From Lantana camara (lineage: Eukaryota; Streptophyta; Magnoliopsida; Lamiales; Verbenaceae), in the NCBI GenBank assembly GCA_037501455.1, contig CM074860.1:24511001-24575000 (forward strand): 64,000 bases of DNA. Reading direction: 5' to 3'. This document shows positions 11,598-22,968 of this stretch, in pieces; position 1 is the first letter of the stretch; each line of letters opens with the position of its first letter. The notes under the pieces are model-generated. The model did no database searches and had not been told where the DNA came from. It was given only the letters and a program-made list of their open reading frames with translations. The position numbers and the translations under genes were made by a program.

Positions 11598-13253
11598 TTA
11601 CACGTAGAACCTTCTGAGGTTGCACGCGTTCCATGGCCTCAGGAGACGCTCGCCTTGCAAAGTCTCTAGTAAGTAGGTGTTGTTTGCTCGTACTTGGACG
11701 ACTTTGAAGGGGCCTTCCCAATTGGGATCCAACTTACCCACGTGTTTAGAAACTTCAATTTTTTTAAGGACCAAGTCCCCTAGTTGGAAAGTTCTTTCTT
11801 TAACACGCTTGTTATACTGGTGGGTTACGGTCGCCTTGTATTTGTGGATGCGAGCCCAGGCTAAGTCCCTCCTTTCGTCTAATAAGTCCAATTCGAAGGT
11901 TCGTTTGGCGTCGTTGGTTGCAGGCTCGAAATAGGCAACACGTGCGGATTCTTGAGCGATTTCCACAGGTATCATGGCTTCGGAACCGTACACCAGAGAG
12001 TAAGGAGTTTCCCCTATCGCCGCTCGGGGGATGGTGCGATATGCCCATAGGGCACCTTGAAGTTCTTCAGCCCATTCTCCTTTCTTACTTTCGAGCATCG
12101 TTCTCAAGTGCTGGAGTATGGTTCGGTTAGTCACTTCAGCTTGACCGTTGGCTTGAGGGTGACCCACGGAAGTGAATCGTTGCTCAATTCCCAGTTCATA
12201 GCACCATTCCCGTGTGTCAGCAGCGATAAATTGGGAGCTGTTGTCCGAGATAAACACCCTCGGGATGCCATATCTGCAGATGATGTTTTTCCAAATGAAA
12301 TCTCTCACAACTTTGAACGTTATCTTGGCGAACGCTTCGGCTTCAGCCCACTTAGTGAAATAATCCACAGCGAGGATCACAAATTTCTTTTGCCCGACCG
12401 CTATTGGAAGGGGTCCCACAATGTCGATGCCCCACTGATCGAAGGGCCAAGAAACATCGATTGGGATCATCTGAGCCGCCGGCAACTGGGGAGTGTTAGA
12501 GTGAAACAGGCACTTAGGATACTTTTTGGAGTAACTGATGGCATCCTGTAATAACGAGGGCCAGTAAAACCCCCTCCTCAAGACTTTCTTGGCCAATATT
12601 CGACCGCCCGAGTGATTCCCGCAACTTCCGCTGTGCACATGTTCTAACACTTCCTTATCCTGCAAGGGTCGCAGGCATCTCAACGGTGGACCTTGAAAAG
12701 ATCGTTTGAATAGCCGACCGTCATTATCAAGAGAAAAGCGAGGGGCTTTAGTCCTAACCTTCCGAGCTTCCACCTTATCGCTTGGGCAGGTCCCATCCTT
12801 GATAAACTTAACAATATCATCCAACCAACAAGGTTCAGCGGGGTTGATCATGTTCACCCCGCTCAAGGGTTCTGTCTTACTAATCAGCGGTTTCTCTGTC
12901 CTGAGGAATGTGACCGAGCGCTCACATGAGTCATCAAGGGCTGAAACGAACTTGGAAAGAGCGTCAGCACGTTCGTTTTCTGCTCGGGGAACCTGCAACA
13001 AATGGAACTCTTTGAACTTGGCGATCACACTTTTAGCCCTCGCTAAATACTGCACCATAGTGGCTTCTCGAGCCTCATAAGTGCCATCGATCTGACTTGT
13101 GATCAGCTGGGAATCAACGTAAGCAGTTACACGAGCGGCACCATTCTGGAGGGCTATCCATAGCCCTTGGATTAGAGCCTCATTATTGGTAACCTGGAAC
13201 GCCAGCTTAATAGCGTAATCCACCTCTGAACCGTGGGGGTTTCTAAGGGTCAC
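11598..13253 (-). pseudogene. pol: Tat-A pol: second RNase H-like domain and integrase
   Basis: About 551 codons are open. From the N-terminus there is a second, archaeal-type RNase H-like domain (YVDSQLITSQI, LLQVPRAENERADALSKF), in which the stretch after NNE is shortened relative to Tat-B, removing a catalytic-region segment. Next comes the integrase zinc finger (H...H...CPKC), the core (WGIDIVGPLP, SDNSSQF, GQAEVTN) and a C-terminal WEGPFKVVQ block, ending RRFYV. In the first open frame the upstream join is lost at a run of 13 C at 13253-13265, where slippage probably shifted the frame. Integrase itself looks nearly complete. Confidence 0.85.
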
Positions 13254-13831
13254 CCCCCCCCCCCCTTTGAGGTCGAGGAGCTATCCGTGTGCAGGAGCCA
13301 TAACCCTTCTTCTGCTAGGTCCTCGGTATCCAAATTGAATTGCTCCACTAATAAGTCTGCTACTACCTGAGCCTGTATCGCCGTACGAGGCTCGAATGTG
13401 ATGTCGAATTGGCTGAGTTCAATGGACCATTTGATTAACCTTCCTGATACGTCGGGGTTGGATAGTACTTGTTTGAGGGGTTGGTCTGTGAGCACTGTGA
13501 TAGAATGAGCCTGAAAATATGGCCTTAGCCTTCGGGACGCATTAACGAGCGCAAAAGCGAATTTCTCTATCTCCATGTATCTCTTCTCCGCCCCTTGCAA
13601 AGTTTTGCTCAAATAGTAGACCGGCATATGTTTACGCTCACGGACAGCCACTAAGACAGAGCTCGTAGCCTCCGCTGAGACTGAAAGGTAAATAATCAAT
13701 TTCTCACCAGGGCTAGGCTTGGTCAACAGTGGTGCGCTCGTGAGGTATAGCTTCATATCCTGCAGAGCCTTCTCACAATCCTCGTTCCAGGCGAAATTGC
13801 GAGCGTTGCGCAAAATTTTGAAAAAGGGCAA
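13250..13831 (-). pseudogene. pol: Tat-A pol: RNase H (retroviral-type) segment
   Basis: This encodes the connection/RNase H region after reverse transcriptase: KILRNARNFAWNEDCEKAL, LIIYLSVSAEATSSVL, PVYYLSKTLQGAEKRY, EKFAFALVNASRRLRPYF and LTDQPLKQVL. It ends in a glycine run created by the poly-C/poly-G tract. A TAG at about 13844 separates it from the reverse transcriptase segment in the same frame. Confidence 0.85.
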
Positions 13832-13843
13832 GTTTCTGTCTGC

Positions 13844-14467
13844 CTAGCGGAAGATGAACCTGTTCAACGAAATGATCTTTCCTACTAACACTTGAACTTC
13901 CCTTACATTGCGAGGGGACGGAATATCAAGAATTGCTTTAATCTTCTCCGGGTTTGCCTCTATGCCACGTTGACTGACCATGTACCCCAAGAATTTTCCA
14001 CCCCAAACGCCAAATGTGCACTTAGAGGGGTTCAATTTCATTCCATACTGGCGTAGGACGTTGAAAGTTAGTTTGAGATCCTCCAGATGGGATTCCTGAC
14101 GCTCACTCTTGACTATCATTTCGTCCACATATACCTCCATAGATTTTCCAATTTCGCGTTCGAACATCTTATTGACAAGGTGTTGGTAAGTTGCCCCAGC
14201 ATTTTTGAGTCCAAACGGCATGACTTTGAAACAATAAATGCCCAAGTGCACAACAAACGAGGTTTTAGGGCGATCCTCGGGTGCCATAAAGATCTGATAG
14301 TAACCCTGGAAGGCATCTATCATGCTCATAAGCTCGCAACCTGCTGTCGAATCCACCAGTTGATCGATCCTCGGTAGAGGATAAGGGTCTTTGGGGCACG
14401 CCTTATTGAGGTCCGTAAAGTCGTTGCACATTCGCCACTTGTTGGCGCTCTTGGGGACGAGCACCAC
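13844..14467 (-). pseudogene. pol: Tat-A pol: reverse transcriptase segment
   Basis: Blocks seen are VLVPKSANKWRMCNDF, LNKACPKDPYPLPRID, FQGYYQIFMAPEDRPKTSF, MPFGLKNAGATYQ and YVDEM. The catalytic YVDD has become YVDE, an aspartate-to-glutamate change at the metal-binding pair, so the enzyme is probably defective even apart from the stops. A TAA at 14482-14480 interrupts the frame just upstream. Confidence 0.85.
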
Positions 14468-14479
14468 GTTGCAGAGCCA

Positions 14480-16750
14480 TTATGGATATAAAATTTCCTC
14501 AATGTACTGGGCGTCAAGGAGCTTACCTACTTCTTCTTCAATAACCCGTCTTCTGAAACCTTGGACGTCCCTTTTCTTTTGTTTAACTGGCTTGAAGGTC
14601 GGGTCCACATTAAGCCTGTGGACTATAACGCTCGGATTTGTCCCAGTTAGATCAGAAGCTTTCCAAGCAAATACATCGAGGTTCTCTCGGAGAAAATCAA
14701 TCATCATAACCTGGGAGGGACCGTCGAGGTTAGAACCAATCTGGGTGGTCTTATCTGGATTCCCCGGCTCCAACTCTATGGTCAAAAACTTTTTGGTGGG
14801 CTCGATACGGATCTCAGGCCTTGGAGCCTCGAGCGCTCTCTTCTTTCTAGTAAGCCTGCCCCCTTCCTCACCCGAGGGCCCGTCACCCTCATTCTCGGAG
14901 GAAGATCCTTCGACGGCCCCAAGCGGCCCGTCTTCCGGGCGCTGGGCTCCGCTGGGGGTCTTCTTTTTATTCTTCTTTTTGTACAACTTGGCCCTTTTGC
15001 GTTCTGGACCATCCTCGTCTAATTTGGGGAAGTCAACCGATTTTTTGGTGGATCCCGCCTGAATGGTTTGTTTGGCCTTATGGCTTCGAAGGGAAAGGAC
15101 GTAACATTCCCAAGCTTCTTTGACATTGCACAGAACTTCGCCTGTACCCTTGGGAGTGGGGAACTTAGTTTTCTGATGATAAGTGGAGATTATTGCTTTG
15201 AAATCCACGAGGGCTGGGCGCCCAATGATGATGTGATAGGGGAGGTCCACCTCAACGACGGTGTAAAGTACGCTCAAAGTTTTTCGCTGTGGGGCGCGAC
15301 CAAAAGAGGTGGCCAAGCGAATCTGTCCGCGAGGGACAATCTCCGAACCCCCAAAGCCAACGAGGGCTGTCTTGAGGGGTTCGAGAGGAATGTTTGTTAT
15401 GTTCACTTTCTGAAACGTTGAGTAAGGGAGAACGTTCACTGAGCTTCCACTATCAATTAAGACCCTCTTTACAACATGGTTATGAACGTCTAAACTAACC
15501 ACCATGGGACAGTCAGAGGTTTCACCAATCCCATGGGGTGTTAGAATGTGTTCCAAGTCCTTCTCTGTGAACCCTACATTATCGTTCTCTTTCGAGCATG
15601 GAAGGTTGTCAACGGAGAGCACAGGCTTAGGCAGGGATGACCTCTGATCGTAACTCCGAATGCGGCGGCACCGGGAGGCGTTAGAGTCCCCTCCCAAGGG
15701 CCCTCCTGCGATCATGTGGATGACCGTGAAAGGTTGATTCTCTAAATCCGCAGCTTTCCCCTTGCTGCGGTCGCTTGATTCGGTGTGGTAGTGGTGAGGA
15801 CTACGTGAGCGTGAACGGCTCCTTCCTCTACCACGCGCTCGTACAGCGTAATGTTCATCGTATCTTTCCAGCACCTTTACAAACTCCTTGAGGTGCCCTC
15901 CAGCTATAAGCCTCTGAATCTCGCTCTCAAGCTGGCGGCACTCGTTGGTATCATGCCCTTTCTGTTTATGAAAAGCGCAGTTCTTTCCAGAGCGCTTCTG
16001 AGCCTCAGTCTCCCTCAACCTGGGCAGTCTCTTGGACAGTTTTTTATCCGCCATGGAATAAACTTCGGCAATTGGGCGGTTGAGGGGAATGCGCTCAAAC
16101 TTACGTGGAGGTGAGGAATTACGACGAGCGGGAATAGGGCTGAGGCGGCGACCCTTGTTAGAATCTCCTATGTCCTCGGGGGCTTTACTGGGGCGAGGGG
16201 CATTCGCCATTTTCTGATCCCTCGCGATGTACATATCCTCGAGGGTGAAGAAAGAGTCCTCTATCTCCCTAATCTCCATCAATGAACGTGGCTTTTTCTT
16301 GGCTACCTCCTCCACAAACTCTTTGCTGACGTAGTGCTTCATGTTGATGGCTCCAAAGAGCACGTGCCTCAAGAAATCCATCGAGGGCTTTTCCACCAAT
16401 AAGATTTCCTTGTTGAACCTTCCCATGAAGGATCTGAGCGTCTCGTTCGGCCCCTGGACCAAGCTGTAGAGAGCGGTCGCGGTTGGGGCTGGTACCTTCA
16501 AAGAGTTGAAGTGGCTTATGAAAGCGTCTGTCAGGTCATAGTACCCTAGGATTGAGCGCGGGGGAAGCTTTTTGTACCAGTCTTGGGCCATTCCAGTGAG
16601 GGAAGTGACAAACACCTTGGCCCAATAGTTGCTCGGATGGTCATACAAATGCATCAGGTGCACAAAGTGATCCAGATGCTCAGCTGGATCAGTGGTCCCA
16701 TCATATCTGTTCACGGATGTGGGGATCTTGCCCTTCCCCGCGCGGGTCAT
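14480..16750 (-). pseudogene. gag-pol: Tat-A gag C-terminal part, protease and start of reverse transcriptase
   Basis: This is a 756-codon open stretch. It begins inside gag with the INRYDGTTDPAEHL-type block and a SLVGMAQ-like capsid region, then a modified zinc knuckle CAFHKQKGHDTNEC (C-x2-H-x4-H-x4-C), a basic serine/arginine-rich patch, the protease active site LIDSGSS, and a lysine-rich linker leading to reverse transcriptase. The frame reads through the gag-protease junction without a shift, unlike Tat-B. It ends at the TAA in front of WLCNVVLVPKS. Confidence 0.85.
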
Positions 16751-16950
16751 CAGTACCTCCTCGACGAGGGGGAATCGCCCGTCACGATTCTGTAATCCCT
16801 GTCCTCGGGATCCTCATAGCTGGCTTCCCTTCGACGGTGAGAAATTGGGCTACGTGGTCGGCGCGCGTCTCTGGCCCTGGACCTCCGTCCCCATCACGGG
16901 GGACTTGAGACCTTGCTCGAGAGAGCTGCTCCACCACATTCTGGAGCCCC

Positions 16951-17741
16951 TTAAGCTAGTCTTGCACAGCGGCAAGCTGAGGGTCACCGATATTTCTACG
17001 GTTTGCCCTCTCTGTGGCCCCTGATTGGACCTTTTCGTTATCTCCGGCACCCTCATTTTGAGGGGCCCTCTTATCTTGAGGGGCCCTTTCATTTCCAGTG
17101 GGTTGCTGCCCTTGCTGGACCCTCGGTGGGGCCTCATTTTCTTGAATCGGTGGTGGGGGAGGTTGCTGGGCCGTCAACGCGTTTTGCGCCATTATCAACG
17201 GGTGAGCCGGGAGCCCTCCAAGGGGCGGGGCCGTTCGAGCACCTGCCAGTGATGGGAAATAGACCGTGGTGAAGTGTTCCCAAGCGTTCTGGACCGCCTG
17301 ACCCTCACATTGCGCGTAAAGCGCCTGAAGTTGCTGAGTAGTTATCTGGGGTATTTCCACTCCCTGTATCTCCCTAGGTAGTGACAAAGGGAGATTTAGC
17401 ATTCCTACCTAGTAGGGCTGAGACATGGGCATCATTCCGGGCATCACCCCAGCTGGCATGTAAGCATACCCCGGCGGTGGCATGGCCATGGAGTACATAC
17501 CGGGGTGGGCGGCAAGAGCATTATGAACGAGAGCTGGCGGAGGAGGGACAGAGCCGGAGCCCCCTGCCTCGTTTCCAATGGGGGAAAGAGTGGCAGCGAT
17601 AGTTTCGGTGTTCCCGGCCCCATCTCCGGCCGCGGGCGGGGGTGTACCTCCGGTAGGAGCGTTGTTTTCTGCATTCTGTTCGTTGACAGGGGGAAGAGCA
17701 CCCTTGCTTCCTACCGCTCCTGACCTTGTTGTCGTTACCAT
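16951..17741 (-). pseudogene. gag: Tat-A gag N-terminal part
   Basis: It starts ATG-GTTAC (MVTTTRSGAVG), matching MVATRSGAVGG of Tat-B, 78 nt inside the PBS, which supports this start. The N-terminus is proline/glycine-rich, then has a VEIPQITTQQLQALYAQCE block shared with Tat-B. In-frame TAGs at 17411-17409 and about 16956 break it; both sit where Tat-B or the expected sequence has a glutamine-type codon or neighbour. More stops occur before the next open stretch. Confidence 0.8.
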
Positions 17742-17818
17742 GCTTAAAACAGGAGGTGTTATATCTCAACTAGCTTTTAGGGGAAGAAAATGATGGTGAC
17801 GGAGGAGATGATGATGGT

Positions 17819-17836
17819 TTCCCACAGACGGCGCCA
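17819..17836 (-). promoter_or_regulatory. Tat-A primer-binding site
   Basis: The minus strand reads TGGCGCCGTCTGTGGGAA a few nt after the end of the 5' LTR. The same motif follows the 5' LTR of Tat-B. I do not assign the tRNA. Confidence 0.75.
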
Positions 17837-17840
17837 AAAA

Positions 17841-18092
17841 TGATTGTGCAGGAAATGCGAGTTTCCTAAATGCAACAACACTTTCAATATTTATATGAAA
17901 AGGGAAAGACCATCACAGGCGTTGAGCCTCAGGAACTGAGTTTTCCAGTGAGCGTGGGTTCTTCCAGCTAGGATAACACCGGGAAATCGTGCAGCAAGGA
18001 GGCAGGAAACGGTGAAATGTATAAAGCTTTTGAGAAGATGAAGATGCAGAGGAAAAATGCCCAGTTCAGTGGTGGAAGTACTGAAAAATGAC
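17841..18092 (-). repeat. Tat-A 5' LTR, truncated to about 252 bp
   Basis: Homologous to 6279-6530 of the complete LTR, then it switches abruptly at ATGACTT to L1 LTR sequence (CCACATTACC). About 600 bp of LTR including its TATA box are gone. Confidence 0.85.
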
Positions 18093-19906
18093 TTCCACAT
18101 TACCTAAGTAGCAACCAAGCATTTGTCTATGATATGAAGCTTTCACATCTCCCCTAAACTCTTAGAAATTGCAAGGTAAGCCCCTAAATCCCAAGTATAA
18201 ATACCCCTCCAAGCTCATTTCCAAAACTACACCAAAATCACTCACTTTCTCTCCCTAGTTCGGCCACTCCTCTCTCTCTATGGTATGAGTCTTGTTCTTT
18301 TATTATTTCATGCTTTATAATATGTTCTTAGGGTGTTTATGAGTATAGCATGCTTAGATTTAATTAAATTATGCTTTAGGAATTTATTTTATGAAATATA
18401 TGCTATTTATGCTAGTTTAGGAAAAATGTGATAACATATATGCATTTTATTTAATTAAATGCATGGGTTATGATATGATATGATATGATATGAATATGTG
18501 TTTAAATAACTATGATCTTGTTTGATTAAATTCATATCAAGAATAATTTATTTAGAATTATTTTTCATAGAGAATTAATATATTTTGCTATATTATGCTT
18601 CAAATTCCATGTTATAAATATGAATATGATCAATTGTGTTACATACCTTATTTGAATATTCAAATAGGCTCAAGAACATGTTCATGTTGTTCTTGAAGAA
18701 TTTTAAGTACACGTTATAAAGTGTTTAATTCATAAGAAATTGATTAGTAAATGTTTTCAATAGTAATTTTGACTTTTTGGTCAACACATATACAATTAAT
18801 TTCGAAAATTAATTAAAAATAATTATAAAATTAGTTTTGGAATTTTTAAATAAAGATTTTATCCGAATTTTCCAAAAATCGGTAAATTGTGAATTATTTT
18901 CAAAATATAACCAACATTGCCAAATTAAATTCTAAATTTCATTTCTAATGTTATAATTAGGATTATAATGTGATTAATAAGTATTTAAGTGGTTAAAGAA
19001 TTCATGAAACCTGATTAATTACTTAATTTCCCTTAAACGGTTAAAATTTGAATTTACCGGGAATTCTCTAACATGATATAGTTTATGTGTTTACTTGATT
19101 AGAATAATGTGTAATCCTTTTATGCATGGACATTATGTGTTTTATGTGCTTATTTAATTAAAATAAGGAACCTAGTTCTAAGCCTATAGTAGTGAATACT
19201 TTCAGGCGCACTGGAATCCACATAACAATGTCTGACTACCGGTATAGGTGAGGGTTAAAATATTTTCAACTGGAATCATGCCTATACATACGTATTACCC
19301 TATATACATATTACTTTACTACACTATCCCTCTTAAGGGAAAAATACTTTCATGCCGGAGTCAACGTTTTACTAAGACATTTTATATTTCAAGTCCACTT
19401 TACCAAAACATTGATTCCGGGTTATGCAAGCAAAATATTGTTCTTGATTCATGTTATGGGCCCCGACTGTATCCGTAGCGAGCAATTACCCGGAAGGTAT
19501 AGGGCCGAGGGTATTGTTGGTGCTGCGGACTGCCACCACCTCTTGGTAGTGGTTTAACTGGAGGTTAGTTACTCCACGCCAAGGGATGAGGGAGAGATAG
19601 CTGCCTCTCGAATCGTGTTCGTGGTCTCTAGGGTTTGATTCCCTATTGACATCAAGGAGTAGTGGAGTTAATATTCTTGGTTTTATTGAAGTATCGGAGC
19701 CTGATCAGCCCGATACTATTTTACCAATTATTTAAGGAGTTATGGATGGAGAGGCCTAGCTTGCGGGCATTAATGTTCGTGTTACAAACGGTTCATATTT
19801 CTGCAAATATTCCAAACTACCCCTATCCCTGTTTTACACATATCATGAACCGTTCCATATTTGCTATATCCTATTGTTAATATTGTAGATCAAGATCTTC
19901 TTGATC

Positions 19907-19937
<31 letters not shown>

Positions 19938-20388
19938 TACATATATCTATAAACCCTCATACCCCCTTCGCTTAGTCACTTTGACTAACCCTCTCGCCTA
20001 TTTTTAAAATGCATGATTTCAGGAATCAATGAACGACAACTAGAGGTATCTTGAAGCATTATAACCGCAGGTTGGATCCGATCCTAAGAGTACACTGTCT
20101 TGAGCCTACTCTCTATAGAAACAAACCATCTCATACTTTGTCCTTGCATGTCAACCTGTTGCACTCTTTTGTGAACTACTTTGCTCAATAATGATAATCC
20201 TTGCTCATTGTACGTTATCCTCCCCGTTCATTGGTAAAGTTGAATCTCTTTATCTTCCGCTGCATTGTGACATATCCTCCATTCATATATTGTCCTGACC
20301 GTTCGCCGTAGTATTTCCTGAGTGTTGGGCCTAACCTCCACTCAGGGAGTATTGCGGTGCGGGGTTGTAGTGCTAGGGAGGCGCTACA
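18093..20388 (+). repeat. L1 3' LTR, right part
   Basis: Matches 2786-5163 of the 5' LTR, including a TATA box at 18196-18203 and a TA microsatellite at about 19916-19941, and ends GGCGCTACA. A small deletion around 18705 removes a GT-rich stretch present at 3397-3440. Confidence 0.85.
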
Positions 20389-20393
20389 GTAAA
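20389..20393. repeat. Target-site duplication of L1, right copy (GTAAA)
   Basis: Matches 2027-2031. Confidence 0.85.
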
Positions 20394-20626
20394 TGTGCAT
20401 GCTTGATTGAACTCTAAATTCCTTAACATTCTCTAGCAAGTTAAGTACTTCGAATTTATCCTTTTCCATTTTGATAGGCTGTGGAGACTTGTTATGATAC
20501 TCATTTTAATGTTCACATTTTCTCATTGATAAACTGTGAGGCTATAGTGGCTAGGGGATAACACCTTTTTGGAATCTTGTCTTGTGGTTTGCTTGAGGAT
20601 AAGTAAAGTCTAAGTGTGGGGGGATT
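20394..20626 (+). other. 3' non-coding region of the Athila-type element, second part, with PPT
   Basis: Direct continuation of 2031 after the L1 insertion. It ends with AAGTGTGGGGGGA at 20612-20624, two bases before the LTR. No gene is visible. Confidence 0.65.
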
Positions 20627-22015
20627 TGTTAGTATGTTAATTGTGTTGATTTATTACAGTTTATTCCCCTTCATTTTACTTTGATTTGAGCTTAATTCTG
20701 CCTAATTAGAGTTTAATTTGTCGAATGAAGTAGGTGATTAAGGATTAAAAGAAATCAAGCCAAAAAAGAATGAAAAGTGTTGAAATCAACAAGAGCTATG
20801 ACTGTAAGCGATGACCATGGCTAAAGATTATCAATAGGCAGCTGTGTCACCTGCTCATCGTTGACTTGCTGGAAGCTCCATTTTAGAGTGCTTCACCATG
20901 AAGGCTGCTCATTTTAACCAGCCAACTTTGTCATAATGTATTAAATTAATATATTCCTTGGGATGGTAAATTAATTTTGGGGAAAATCAATTATTAAGAA
21001 AAGAGAGTAGCAGTCATAAATATTCAGCAACCATACACAAGATGAAAAACAGGGCATACACTTGTGGCAGCTGAATTCATTCATCTCTGGGGCTATTTTG
21101 AGCAGAACTTGAAGAGGAGGACGAAGAGAAGACTTCTACAGCTTGTTTCAACCTTTCTCTCTTCATCTTTGATGAAGAGATTTGTAAGACTTTTTTATAA
21201 CTAACCTTCTTAAGTTCTAGATAAGGGTTTTTGAGATTTATGCTATGATTTATGAGATTTAATTGTGTTTCTAGCTTTTAATCCATGATATCTTGTATGC
21301 TTTTGATTTTCATGATTATTTCATGTTCGTTGATGGTAGATTTGGCCAGATTTATCGTTGATTAAATTCGGCATAAAAATCTCATGCTAAAACTGATCCG
21401 TAATCGTCAGTCTAAGCCATGACCATAGATTACCCATCACTAGAGTGCACTTTTATATGCTTGAGTTGTGTTGGGAAGCATGCAAACTAGTTTAAATGAT
21501 CCGAGCTTGTGAGTTCATTGGTTAGGCTTGGTGTCCTTTTCGTGCTTTAATGCTGCCTTTAAATTAAATCTTGAGATCGTATCTACTAGGTTGTTTATTG
21601 GTTAGGGAGTTGATTAAAGATCGTATCTTAATCACCGATTAAATTAGAAAGGACGAGGTTACTAGAGCTTGTTGGTGCTATAGCCAATCTATCATAGGAT
21701 TAAGTGTTTATCTTTGCATCAATGATCGAATCAAAAGCATGAATCAAGAAAATCCCTTGGCTAGAGTTCTATTTTCCCGAATCAGTTTAAGTTTATGTTC
21801 TTTAGTTAGTTATTTGATTTCAGTTTGTTATTTAATTTCCAGCACTTTAGTTAATTACGTTAACCTCCCTCCCCCTTGAGTTTGTGTAGCTTGTTTGCTT
21901 AGCTATCGGAGAATTATAACCATCCAATCTCTGTGGGATCGACCCTTTACCACTATACACAATTTATTGTGTTTGGTAGTTTAGGAGTATTATTTGGTGG
22001 ATTCGGCACCCATCA
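20627..22015 (+). repeat. 3' LTR of the Athila-type element
   Basis: Begins TGTTAGTATG right after the PPT and ends GGCACCCATCA, about 1389 bp. The ending with TCTCTGTGGGATCGACCC some 80 bp before the CA is typical of Athila-type LTRs. The 5' LTR lies outside the window, so the ends are inferred from the PPT and TG/CA only. Confidence 0.7.
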
Positions 22016-22122
22016 ATCGTCATTTTGATTCAAATACGAAGTCATGATATTCTCGGTTAACTTATCCAATTGGAAATCATTAGGACTACAAAAAATAAAT
22101 AAATAAAATTAGAGAACATATT

Positions 22123-22459
22123 TTAGCAAAATAAATAATAAATTAAAAGCATAAATTTCATACCTTGTTCCTCAAATGACCAATTCTTGCAACATATCAA
22201 TGCTTCAACAACATTAGGCTTCATTGAACTATGATATTGATCAAGTATCCTCCCATCGGTTCTAAAAGCCGACTCAGGGGCAATAGTAGAAATAGGAATA
22301 CTTAAAACATCTCTTGCCATATGAGCAAATTTGTGATACCTATATTGATATGCTTACTAGTAAGCAAGAATATCAATCTTTGTAGCTCTATTGATCTTCG
22401 GTTCATCTAAATAAGCTCTAATTGGTTCTTTTGAGGAAGAGATTCATTGCTTGTAATCG
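22123..22459 (-). pseudogene. hAT transposase C-terminal fragment (dimerisation domain)
   Basis: On the minus strand the translation runs LDEPKINRATKIDILAY, two stops, then HKFAHMARDVLSIPIST, SAFRTDGRILDQY and VEALICCKNW. This is the conserved C-terminal dimerisation region of hAT-family (Ac-like) transposases. The tandem TAG-TAA at about 22361 sits where these proteins have W-K, so both codons were lost by point mutation. After CCKNWSFEEQG the sequence GGTATG may be a splice donor. No terminal inverted repeats or other transposase parts are visible within 22016-22638, so this is a relic. Confidence 0.75.
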
Positions 22460-22638
22460 AGTCAAATTTCTATGAAAAGAAAATATATATGTTTAAAATC
22501 ATATCAATAAATCAAACAATAAATTAAAAAAATTAATGAACAAAATGTAATTTACACTTACTTAAAAAATATCAAGTATACCACTAGAAGTAGGAGAAGC
22601 TATAATACACGGACACTCTAAAAATTCACCCCGTGAAG
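22460..22638. other. Unassigned sequence between hAT relic and element H
   Basis: A/T-rich sequence; I see no gene or element end here apart from the start of H at 22639. Confidence 0.4.
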
Positions 22639-22968
22639 TGTAGCACTCGAGCGCGTGACCCCACAGCCCCCTCACTAAGACCCGACCAACATATGAAATG
22701 GGTGATCCATATACATGCCAAATCAGAGCGAACGGGGACTCACTCAGTCGCTATGCTAGGCGGGAGCTAACTTTCGAAACCAAATAAGCACTCCAACGAA
22801 ACAATTACACGTGCAGAAGCAGAATATAAGATCAATCACAAATATAAGCAATAAGTGACGGGTTCAACTAGCATAGATACCTAATCCCAAAATTTCGTAC
22901 ATAAATCATAAATCGTAATTTACGGGTTTAAACTATCCCTAGAAGCCTGTCCCGAATTCATAATAATA

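Larger units (their letters stand above)
6279..18092 (-). mobile_element. Tat-A: Tat-lineage Ty3/gypsy element with antisense gene, right LTR truncated
   Basis: Read on the minus strand, the order is partial 5' LTR (18092-17841), PBS (17836-17819), gag-pol (17741-11598), a non-coding spacer, an antisense gene (7698-10561, plus strand), PPT (7143-7129) and 3' LTR (7128-6279). Tat assignment rests on the GGCGCCGTCTGTGGGA primer site, the second RNase H-like domain before integrase, and the antisense gene between pol and the 3' LTR, all known traits of Tat elements. At least five in-frame stops in gag-pol and four in the antisense gene make it inactive. Where both LTRs survive (about 250 bp) I count roughly seven differences, so it is older than Tat-B. 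Confidence 0.85.
2032..20388 (+). mobile_element. L1: long-LTR, non-autonomous Ty3/gypsy-like element carrying a nested Tat element
   Basis: The element starts TGTAACAGCCC and ends GGCGCTACA, flanked by GTAAA. The 5' LTR is 2032-5163; the 3' LTR is 5950-6278 plus 18093-20388, interrupted by Tat-A. Only 786 bp lie between the LTRs. A PBS close to the initiator-Met type follows the 5' LTR and a PPT precedes the 3' LTR, so both replication signals are present without any pol. This is the layout of a large retrotransposon derivative mobilised in trans. LTR ends and PPT style suggest the Tekay/Del group, which is an inference. Confidence 0.85.
1..22015 (+). mobile_element. Athila-type Ty3/gypsy derivative, interrupted, open at left edge
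   Basis: This is the outermost element of the left block. It survives as 1-2031 and 20394-22015, separated by the L1 insertion. Visible parts are a retropepsin-like reading frame, the 3' non-coding region with the GGGAGGCAACCCAA motif (855-868) common in Athila-type elements, two polypurine tracts of the form AAGTGTGGGGGG (1101-1114 and 20612-20624), and a 3' LTR with TG...CA ends. Reverse transcriptase and integrase are absent between the protease frame and the 3' region, so this is an internally deleted, non-autonomous copy. The lineage comes from motif resemblance, not from a tree. Confidence 0.7.
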
